Shown in pieces: positions 39,754-45,768 of a DNA stretch of 45,768 nt. A model generated the notes under the pieces. The model searched no databases. It was not told the DNA's origin and saw nothing but the letters and a program-made list of their open reading frames with translations. How positions within the stretch are numbered: position 1 is the first letter of the stretch; each line of letters opens with the position of its first letter. The translations under genes were made by a program, and so were the position numbers. Source of the DNA: a virus; IMG/VR virus record IMGVR_UViG_3300027816_000161, positions 1 through 45,768 of that record; one strand, given 5' to 3'.

Positions 39754-41188
39754 GGCGCGGCAGGTTCTCTACGGTGGTGCTGCGGGCGGGGGCAAGAGTC
39801 ATGCCATCAGGATGGATGGCATCATTTCGTGCCTCCAGAACGCTGGCTTGCAGGCGTATCTCTTTCGGCGGACCTACCCGGAACTGAAGGACAACCACCT
39901 GATCCCCATCCAGCAGATGGCGATCCCCCCTGAGGTGGCGGTTTGGAAGGAAACGGATCGGAAGCTGACGTTCTACAACGGGGCGTTCCTCCAGTTCTGC
40001 TTCGCGGAGGATTTGGCGGACATCTACAAGTACCAGGGCGCGGAGATGCATTGGCTGGGGCTGGACGAAGCGGCGCTCCTGCTGCCTGACCAGATCAAGT
40101 TCCTCCGTACCCGAGTGCGTCTGGGTCGCTACAAGGCCCAGCAGGAGGATGTGTTCCCGAGGATTGTCATCGGCAGCAATCCCGGCGGCCCCGCGCACAA
40201 CCTCTTGCGGGACATCTTCATCGAGCAAGCCCCGCCGATGCACTTCTTCCACGACAAGACGACCAAGACCAAGAACTCGCCGGGGTGGAAGAGCATCTAC
40301 ATCCCCGCAAAGATGGACGACAACCCGCATCTGGATGTTGACAGCTATGAAGGATCCTTCACCGCTTTGTCCCCCGAGCGGGCCAAGGCACTACGGGACG
40401 GCGACTGGGATGTGGTTTCGGGAGCAGCCCTATCCATGCTCGACCGGGGCAAGCATCTCATTCGCGGCTTCAAGCCCCCACGACATTGGACCCATTTCAT
40501 GGCTATGGACTGGGGCACAGCCAAGCCCTTCTCCATCGGATGGTACTGCATATCGGAGGGAGCAACTCTGAAGGCCAAGGACGGATTCCCCGAGGTCTAC
40601 CTCCCGCCCGGCGCGAAGATCCGCTTTGCCGAGTGGTACGGGTGGAACGGGGAAGCGGACATGGGCGCGCGCATGTCGGCAGCCGAGGTGGCCCGCGAGG
40701 TCATCCGGCTTGAAGGCGAGATGCAGTTGCCGCCGATGGACTTCCGGGTCGCTGACCCGCAGATGTGGGCCAGCCAGGACGGTCCCTCCCCTCAGGACAA
40801 CATGAGGACCGCCACTTCCGGTCGATTCATCCTCCGGCAGGGCCGCAGGGATCGGAAGGCCAACTACACGACGATGGTCCAGCACCTCATTGGCGAGCAG
40901 CAATCGGATGGCACTTGGTCGCCGCTGCTGTTCGTGACCGACAACTGCCGCCACTTCTGGCGCACCTGCCCCGGCCTGACGCTTGACGAGCTTGAGCCTG
41001 ACAAGGGGCCAGCCACCAGACGGCAGGAGGACCATGTCTATGATGAGGTGTCCTTCGCAATCTCGATGCACAGCAAGGTCACGACGGAAAAAGACAGGTA
41101 CAACGAGGAAATGCTTGACCTCGCACGGGAGTTGAGTGGAGGATCGGTTTCGAGGGACCCATACGCAGTACGCACACGGAGGGTGTGA
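39692..41188 (+). CDS. Terminase large subunit
   Basis: The 498-aa product is the packaging motor. Walker A GGAAGGGKS lies at residues 28-36. Walker B-like HWLGLDEA lies near residue 121, and the IGSNPGG coupling motif near residue 161. The nuclease part has MAMDWGTAKPFSIGW near residue 270, VADPQMW near 346 and a DHVYDE segment near 447. All expected acidic residues appear present. It starts inside the small subunit gene, and its stop overlaps the next ATG. Confidence 0.9.
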   Translation: MPQWSLGYQPSEKQRIFHAVKARQVLYGGAAGGGKSHAIRMDGIISCLQNAGLQAYLFRRTYPELKDNHLIPIQQMAIPPEVAVWKETDRKLTFYNGAFLQFCFAEDLADIYKYQGAEMHWLGLDEAALLLPDQIKFLRTRVRLGRYKAQQEDVFPRIVIGSNPGGPAHNLLRDIFIEQAPPMHFFHDKTTKTKNSPGWKSIYIPAKMDDNPHLDVDSYEGSFTALSPERAKALRDGDWDVVSGAALSMLDRGKHLIRGFKPPRHWTHFMAMDWGTAKPFSIGWYCISEGATLKAKDGFPEVYLPPGAKIRFAEWYGWNGEADMGARMSAAEVAREVIRLEGEMQLPPMDFRVADPQMWASQDGPSPQDNMRTATSGRFILRQGRRDRKANYTTMVQHLIGEQQSDGTWSPLLFVTDNCRHFWRTCPGLTLDELEPDKGPATRRQEDHVYDEVSFAISMHSKVTTEKDRYNEEMLDLARELSGGSVSRDPYAVRTRRV

Positions 41189-41523
41189 TGGTACGCGGCA
41201 CGATAGCTTCAGAGATCCGCGATGTGATCGCTCGCCAGGAAGGCGAATGGGCGGTTGCGGAGATCCGCGACATGGTCAGCGGCGCGACGGCATCCAAGGT
41301 GCTGGTCGTCGTCATGCGGCTTGTGGAGCAGGGTCTTGTGCAACGCATCGGCTATTCTCGGGGGCCAAACAGCAAGGTGCGCCCGACCTACATGACGATG
41401 GGCGATATTCCCTCGCTTGGCGACCTTCCCGCCACGGACCCAGAGGAGATCCTTGCTGGCCTGATGGCCGGTAGGCGCTACGAGGATGTGAAACTCAAGG
41501 TCACGGGGCGACTTGCACGATGA
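41188..41523 (+). CDS. Winged-helix-like protein, 111 aa
   Basis: The ATG at 41188 shares one base with the terminase stop. The product opens with a winged-helix-like block (ASEIRDVIARQEGEWAVAEI, then ATASKVLVVVMRLVEQGLVQ) and ends in an acidic helix. It may regulate transcription of the glycan cassette or late genes. It is not assigned to a named family. Confidence 0.6.
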   Translation: MVRGTIASEIRDVIARQEGEWAVAEIRDMVSGATASKVLVVVMRLVEQGLVQRIGYSRGPNSKVRPTYMTMGDIPSLGDLPATDPEEILAGLMAGRRYEDVKLKVTGRLAR

Positions 41524-42305
41524 CGATCAAGTTCTTTGCGCCCAGCGGCGCTCCGCACCAGCTTGGCGAGAACCTTGCCCGCAACTGGATGCACGGTGAG
41601 CATTACGCGCGCCACGGCGAGCCGCTCGCGGAGATCAATCTCCACTACGGCATCCTCTACGGCGGCGCGGAGATGTACCGCAAGACCCAGGAGGAATGGA
41701 AATCCTACGTCCATGTGGACCACGCCTTCTTTGGGCGCACGGAGGACCTGAACAGCAGGGGCGGGTACTTCCGTTTCTCGCTTAACAACCAGTCAAACGA
41801 GCGGAAGCTGACCGTCGAGTACGATTCGCGCCGCTTGGAAACCCTCCAGAAGAAGGGATTGCTCAAGCTGGAGCCAAAGAGGGCCATCAAGAAGAGCCGA
41901 CTGGTCATCTACCAGCCGCCGAGTGCATACATGGTGCAGCACTACGGTCTCTCCCCCGACTTTGACGGCAAGTGGAGGGCCACCTTGAGGCGTCTCTACC
42001 CCGGCATGATGGTCGTGACGACCCAGAAAAGCCCAAAAACCGACGATTTCTGGGAGAACGTGGCCGTCGTGGCGTCGTTCAACTCCGGTTTGGGCTATGA
42101 GGCGCTCCGCAAGGGCTGCGAGGTCGTGATGACCGCACCGAGGACGCTCTGGCCGTGGAAAACCGGAGACCTGACCGACGGAAAGTGGGGCGAACGGCGC
42201 TATGAGACGTTCTGCCTGATTGCCGGTCGCATGTGGAACTTCAAGGAGATGGCGAACGGCGAGGCTTTGGAGCATATGAAGGGCAATGGGGAGATTCCGC
42301 TGTGA
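41520..42305 (+). CDS. Capsule-synthesis/glycosyltransferase-like protein, 261 aa
   Basis: The product resembles capsular polysaccharide synthesis (PF05159-like) proteins. The strand-helix segment VAVVASFNSGLGYEALRKGC corresponds to the nucleotide-sugar binding NS-x-x-G-x-E-A-L motif, and WRATLRRLYPGMMVVTTQKS is a preceding helix-strand. The N-terminus contains SYVHVDHAFFGR. It could act on sugars or lipid A-like glycans. It begins a run of glycan and methyltransferase genes. Confidence 0.6.
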   Translation: MTIKFFAPSGAPHQLGENLARNWMHGEHYARHGEPLAEINLHYGILYGGAEMYRKTQEEWKSYVHVDHAFFGRTEDLNSRGGYFRFSLNNQSNERKLTVEYDSRRLETLQKKGLLKLEPKRAIKKSRLVIYQPPSAYMVQHYGLSPDFDGKWRATLRRLYPGMMVVTTQKSPKTDDFWENVAVVASFNSGLGYEALRKGCEVVMTAPRTLWPWKTGDLTDGKWGERRYETFCLIAGRMWNFKEMANGEALEHMKGNGEIPL

Positions 42306-42631
42306 TAAAAGCCAAGTCCGCGAAGGCAAAGGGCCGTCGCCTTGAGCAATGGATCGTCAAGCAGCTTGAAAGCCTTGGCTTGGCTGCTCATCGGCAACCT
42401 GGCTCTGGCGCTTTCGATGCGTTTCCTCACGATGTATCTGCTCGACTGAAGGACGGGACACAGATCCTTGTCGAAGCAAAGCAGCGCAAGAAGGACGCAT
42501 GGGCCACGGGCGAGCGATGGCTTGGCCGCGCTGATGTCCTTGTCGTGCGGATCGACCCGGAGCCGTTCCAGCCCGAGAACGAGCCGCGCGTCTACATGAA
42601 GTGGTCCACGTTCCAGAGGCTTGTCGGCTGA
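42302..42631 (+). CDS. PD-(D/E)XK Holliday-junction resolvase-like nuclease
   Basis: The 109-aa product starts with GTG (GTGA overlap with the previous stop). It has GRRLEQWIVKQLESLG with Glu15, then HRQPGSGAF, HDV with Asp44 and LVEAKQRK with Glu58-x-Lys60. These are the residues of Hjc-like junction resolvases and small PD-(D/E)XK nucleases. It likely resolves branched DNA before packaging; the position right behind terminase fits. Confidence 0.75.
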   Translation: MIKAKSAKAKGRRLEQWIVKQLESLGLAAHRQPGSGAFDAFPHDVSARLKDGTQILVEAKQRKKDAWATGERWLGRADVLVVRIDPEPFQPENEPRVYMKWSTFQRLVG

Positions 42632-42933
42632 TGCCGCAGGAAATGACCCCGGCCCGCATCATGGGCTACCGCAAGATGGCCGACAATCGTCGTGGTCGTC
42701 GCTGCATCAAGCTGGCGACCACCGGCAACATGCACCCGCTGGTCCGTGAGTTCTACGAACTGGTCAACGAGGACCCGTTCCTCACGTTCAAGGTGCTGTC
42801 CGAGCGGTCTGGCGTACAGATCGACACGATGAGCCAATGGCGCTACCAGCACTCGCCAGCGCTCGTTACCTTCGAGGCCGCGCTCAACGCCGCTGGCTAT
42901 GAACTCTGCATCAGGAAGAGGAGGGACGCATGA
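42631..42933 (+). CDS. HTH regulator-like protein, 100 aa
   Basis: The C-terminal half contains an XRE/Cro-type helix-turn-helix: FKVLSERSGVQIDTMSQWRY followed by FEAALNAAGYEL. The N-terminus is basic (RIMGYRKMADNRRGRRCIKL). It overlaps the resolvase stop by one base. It may regulate phage promoters such as those with the double dyads, which is inference. Confidence 0.7.
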   Translation: MPQEMTPARIMGYRKMADNRRGRRCIKLATTGNMHPLVREFYELVNEDPFLTFKVLSERSGVQIDTMSQWRYQHSPALVTFEAALNAAGYELCIRKRRDA

Positions 42934-43226
42934 CTAGGCAGGAACTCATTGAGAAAGTGGCTCGCGATCTTGGCGGGGAGTCTCACGATCCAAAGGACCT
43001 TGAGTGCTTGGCGGAAGCAATCATAGATATTGTGGTGCAATCAGAAGTCGATCTGCTCAAGGCGGTATCAGCGGAAATATGCAAATACAACAAACTGGAC
43101 CCTGATGGCGTGATGGTGCATGAGCGCAGGCCCGTTGGATGGAATCCTCAGTCGATTTTGTTTGGTTTTGCTGACGCAGCAAATGACGCAATCGATTCAA
43201 TTCGTTCACTTGGTAAAAGCCAATGA
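42930..43226 (+). CDS. Hypothetical protein with AT-leaning codon use, 98 aa
   Basis: The product is acidic and helical (EKVARDLGGESHDPKDLECL, then EAIIDIVVQSEVDLLKAVSA). GC content is lower than in neighbours, suggesting a separate origin. It overlaps both neighbours by four bases. No family is recognised. Confidence 0.65.
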   Translation: MTRQELIEKVARDLGGESHDPKDLECLAEAIIDIVVQSEVDLLKAVSAEICKYNKLDPDGVMVHERRPVGWNPQSILFGFADAANDAIDSIRSLGKSQ

Positions 43227-43741
43227 GTACGCTTGCGCTCTACAAGCAGATGCACTCCGAGGGCAAGTTCCCCGGCCACAGCACCGAGAAGTGGTCTGAC
43301 ATCGTTGCCAAGGCCATCAAGGACTATGGAGCCAAGTCCATCCTCGACTTTGGCAGCGGCAAGGGGATGCAGTACGACTCCCTGAAGCTGCATGAGAAGT
43401 GGGGCGTCGAGAAGCCGACGCTCTACGATCCCGCTGTCCCCGGCATCGACAAGCTGCCGAACCCGATGCTGCCATTCGATGGCGTCATCTGCCTTGATGT
43501 GTTGGAGCATCTTGAGGACGAGGAACTCAGGCGCGCGGTGTTCGACGCGACGATCCGCGCCAAGAAGTTCGTGGTCTTCGGCATCGCGACGTTCCCGGCA
43601 AAGAAGACTCTGCCGGATGGCCGCAACGCACACCTGACGCTCTGGAGCCAGGATGTGTGGACGAACTACATCCACACCCATCGGTTCCAGAGCGATGCGT
43701 TCGTGATGATCCATTTCGATGGAGGCCATGATGGCCGATGA
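43223..43741 (+). CDS. SAM-dependent methyltransferase-like protein, 172 aa
   Basis: The product has a Rossmann motif DFGSGKG at residues 42-48 and a CLDVLEHLEDEE motif near residue 92, both typical of small SAM methyltransferases. The C-terminus (DVWTNYIHTHRFQSDAF) has no clear substrate hint. It belongs to the glycan cassette and may methylate a sugar or surface molecule. The start overlaps the previous stop by ATGA. Confidence 0.75.
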   Translation: MSTLALYKQMHSEGKFPGHSTEKWSDIVAKAIKDYGAKSILDFGSGKGMQYDSLKLHEKWGVEKPTLYDPAVPGIDKLPNPMLPFDGVICLDVLEHLEDEELRRAVFDATIRAKKFVVFGIATFPAKKTLPDGRNAHLTLWSQDVWTNYIHTHRFQSDAFVMIHFDGGHDGR

Positions 43742-44474
43742 CCCGTTGCCATACTGGATAGGCTTCGACGCGCGGGAGATCGACGCCTACGATGTCTGCA
43801 TGTTCTCCTGCCAGCGCAAGAGCAGCATCCCGCTGCATGTGCGCGCGCTACGCCACAAGGACCTTCGCGGCAAGGGCATCTTCGACCGCGAGTGGGGCGT
43901 GGACCCGAAGACCGGGCAGATGTTTGATGTCCGCGACGGGCTTCCGTTCAGCACGGAGTTCGCCTTCACGCGCTTCCTCGTCCCGCACTTGCAGGACTAC
44001 AAGGGCTGGGCGCTGTTCACCGACTGCGACATGCTGTGGTTGGATGATGTTGGCGAGCTTCTCAAGGAGGCCGACGACAAGTATGCGGTGATGGTGGTCA
44101 AGCAGATCCACTTGCCGCAGAACCAGATCAAGATGGACGGCCAGATCCAGAAGCCGTACCCGAGGAAGAACTGGTCCTCCGTGATCCTGTTCAACTGCGG
44201 GCATCCGTCAAACCGTGTCCTGACGCCAGACTTCGTCAACCATGCAACGGGTCGCGAGTTGCACACGTTTACATGGCTGAAGGACAGCGAGATCGGTGAC
44301 CTGTCGCCTGGGTGGAACTTCCTCGTCGGCCACACGAAACACAACATCAAGCCGCGCCTCATGCACTTCACCGATGGCGGGCCTTGGTTCGACCACATGC
44401 GAGACATCCCGTTCGCGGGCTGGTGGACCAACGAGTACGACTACATGATGAAGACGCGGGGGAGGTTCGAATGA
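43731..44474 (+). CDS. Glycosyltransferase-like protein with DxD motif, 247 aa
   Basis: I chose the ATG at 43731 with GGAGG at 43721-43725; ATGs at 43719 and 43728 are alternatives. The product has GFDAREIDAYDVCMFSCQRK at the N-terminus and DCDMLW (Asp98, Asp100) as the metal-binding DxD motif. This resembles GT8-like or other phage glycosyltransferases with GYDPRE-type starts. It likely adds a sugar to a phage or host molecule. Confidence 0.75.
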   Translation: MADDPLPYWIGFDAREIDAYDVCMFSCQRKSSIPLHVRALRHKDLRGKGIFDREWGVDPKTGQMFDVRDGLPFSTEFAFTRFLVPHLQDYKGWALFTDCDMLWLDDVGELLKEADDKYAVMVVKQIHLPQNQIKMDGQIQKPYPRKNWSSVILFNCGHPSNRVLTPDFVNHATGRELHTFTWLKDSEIGDLSPGWNFLVGHTKHNIKPRLMHFTDGGPWFDHMRDIPFAGWWTNEYDYMMKTRGRFE

Positions 44475-45061
44475 AGAAGGTGGGAGACTGGTGGCTGCCG
44501 AGCGCAGACCAGCATTTCGTTGGCGACATCTCGTCGTATCAGATGGCCTCGTATGCAAAGGCGTCAGCACACATCAAGGCATCTGGCACGGCCATCGACG
44601 TTGGCGCGCATATCGGGATCTTCTCGCGGCGCATGTCAAAGGACTTTTCGCTCGTCCACGCTTTTGAGCCTGACGCGCATAACTACGCCTGCCTTGTCCG
44701 CAACGTGCAGTCATGGGCCGTGCGGGCGACGTATGGAGCCGCTGGCGCGCAGAGGGGCATGGGCAACGTGCGAGTCGATGCGGTTGCCAACACCGGGGCG
44801 CGCGGGTTTGAGGCGGCGGCGACGGGCGCTGTGCCAATGTTTGCCATCGATGAGTTCAAATACGACGAACTCGGGCTGGTCAAGATCGACACCGAGGGAT
44901 ACGAGCATCGTGTCCTCGTCGGGGCATTGGAGACGCTCAAGCGCCACAAGCCCGTCCTCATCATCGAGCGGCCAAAGGAGGACTCTCTGAACGTCCTTCG
45001 CCTTCTTGGCTACCGTCTTGCCGAAGTTGTCGGCAAGGACAGCATCTTCGTGGAGAAGTGA
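44471..45061 (+). CDS. FkbM-family methyltransferase
   Basis: The 196-aa product has DVGAHIG at residues 43-49, HAFEPD at about 63-68 and VKIDTEGYEHRVLVGALETL near residue 137, the pattern of FkbM methyltransferases. They often methylate sugars or other small groups. It lies between the DxD glycosyltransferase and the DUF115 fusion, supporting a combined glycan-modification pathway. The start overlaps the previous stop by ATGA. Confidence 0.85.
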   Translation: MKKVGDWWLPSADQHFVGDISSYQMASYAKASAHIKASGTAIDVGAHIGIFSRRMSKDFSLVHAFEPDAHNYACLVRNVQSWAVRATYGAAGAQRGMGNVRVDAVANTGARGFEAAATGAVPMFAIDEFKYDELGLVKIDTEGYEHRVLVGALETLKRHKPVLIIERPKEDSLNVLRLLGYRLAEVVGKDSIFVEK

Positions 45062-45062
45062 C

Positions 45063-45768
45063 ATGAAAGTGATGATCTGCTCGTCCTGGTCGGAGGCGGG
45101 CTTTGAACTCTACGGGCGTCGCTGGCTTGAGACCGCTAGCAAGTATTGGGATCCTAGTATCGAAATTAATGTCATCAGCGACAAGCATCTCGAAATGGAT
45201 CCTGATTTTCGGAACTTCATGGCTCGTCATGCGGTTCAAAAGTTGGATCCTAAGCAGCCGGGATACGACTACCGGCAGGATCTTCTGCGATTCGCCCACA
45301 AGGTCTTCGCTCTGAAGGAGGCTCTTGAGGATGCTAGCTATGGCGGAGAAGATGGGCTGGACGACGGATGCGACTGGCTTGTCTGGCTAGACGGCGATGT
45401 CGAGACCCGCGCCCCGCTCACGATGGACTTCCTCAAGCACATCCTGCCCGAGGACAAGGACGGGGTGCTGCTCTCGCGCGCGCAGACAGCCACGCATCCC
45501 GAGTGCGGGTTCATGGCCTTCAACCTTCGCCGCAAGGGGGCTGACTTCCTCCGCAAGTTCATCGGCATGTACGAGAAGGACGATGTGCTGAAGCTGTCGG
45601 AACTGCATGACAGCTACGTCTTCATGGTCTGCGTCATCGCACACATGGAGAGCGAGAAGAGCGAGTGGCACGACCTCTGCCCCGCCGGAGCCGGTCCCTA
45701 TGGCCTGGACGCCTTCGAGGCCAGCCCGCTGGACAACGTGTTCGTCCACAAGAAGGGCAACCGCAAGG
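45063..45768 (+). CDS. Glycosyltransferase-DUF115 fusion, N-terminal part, continues at 1
   Basis: The gene starts one base after the FkbM gene stop. The first 194 codons read KVMICSSWSEAGFELYGRRW, then RQDLLRFAHKVFALKEAL and WLDGDVET (DGD at residues 110-112), a glycosyltransferase-like module. No stop occurs before the repeat, and the frame continues into 1-1410 to give DUF115/MAF-like motifs. A single 662-aa enzyme is inferred. It is the last gene of the cassette and overlaps the portal start. Confidence 0.75.
   Translation, partial: MKVMICSSWSEAGFELYGRRWLETASKYWDPSIEINVISDKHLEMDPDFRNFMARHAVQKLDPKQPGYDYRQDLLRFAHKVFALKEALEDASYGGEDGLDDGCDWLVWLDGDVETRAPLTMDFLKHILPEDKDGVLLSRAQTATHPECGFMAFNLRRKGADFLRKFIGMYEKDDVLKLSELHDSYVFMVCVIAHMESEKSEWHDLCPAGAGPYGLDAFEASPLDNVFVHKKGNRK
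45642..45768. repeat. Terminal direct repeat, right copy
   Basis: This is the second copy of the 127-base repeat at 1-127. It lies inside a coding region on both ends, and the frame is the same in both places. Trimming one copy gives a circular genome of 45641 bp. Confidence 0.95.

Noticed and set aside
1-45768. CRISPR arrays and tRNA genes
   Set aside because: I saw no regularly spaced repeats with spacers and no cloverleaf-like segments with T-loop and anticodon arms. A tRNA scan would be needed to exclude a divergent one.

Overview
The window is a complete or near-complete genome of a tailed dsDNA bacteriophage, assembled as a circular contig. Its last 127 bases (45642-45768) repeat its first 127 exactly, and one gene reads in frame from the right end into the left end, so the unique length is 45641 bp. 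Base composition is GC-rich (about 60-65 % by eye). Gene content points to a short-tailed (podovirus-like) phage of a GC-rich proteobacterium. A GTA-type three-TM holin and GH108 lysozyme make an alphaproteobacterial host likely, but the sequence alone does not prove the host. The virion genes include a portal, a P22/T7-type adaptor and nozzle, and large ejection proteins, with no recognisable tape measure or long-tail genes. No integrase was recognised, so a virulent lifestyle is the simplest reading.

Layout, with the circle opened at the contig ends. (1) 1407-9427, rightward: portal, a series of Ig-like or decoration-like proteins, several tiny Lys-rich proteins, and a 458-aa repeat-containing protein. 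An AT-rich 360-bp insert with one gene sits at 7260-7619, framed by a 23-bp direct repeat. (2) 9548-12777, rightward: phage GroES-like co-chaperonin, scaffold, a small head protein, a decoration protein and the major capsid protein, closed by a strong UUCG terminator. (3) 12891-23854, rightward: a triplicated-domain surface protein, small structural proteins, adaptor, nozzle and three probable internal/ejection proteins. (4) 23851-29908, rightward: small basic proteins, tail fibre/adhesin proteins (LamG and SPRY-like), a calcineurin-type phosphoesterase, and the lysis genes.

(5) 29886-37877, leftward: the early/replication region. It holds an Erf single-strand annealing protein, a YqaJ-type exonuclease, a mini-protein with an SSB-like acidic tip, an O-like replication protein, a C5 cytosine methyltransferase with a 265-aa ORF nested in another frame, a stand-alone DnaA domain IV protein, a zinc-knuckle protein and many small ORFs. 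Two related 45-bp double-dyad sites lie upstream of the two leftward transcription units and look like shared operators or promoters. (6) 38321-38758, rightward: three tiny genes behind a good sigma-70-like promoter. (7) 39007-41188, rightward: small and large terminase. (8) 41188-1410 across the junction, rightward: a cassette of two glycosyltransferase-like proteins, a capsule-synthesis-like protein, two SAM methyltransferases (one FkbM), a PD-(D/E)XK resolvase-like nuclease, an HTH protein and a fused glycosyltransferase-DUF115 (MAF-like) protein. This cassette sits between terminase and portal.

Most genes overlap by ATGA, GTGA or TGATG junctions and carry GGAGG-type ribosome binding sites. 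I used these to choose starts. Family assignments come from motif reading only; no database search was run.
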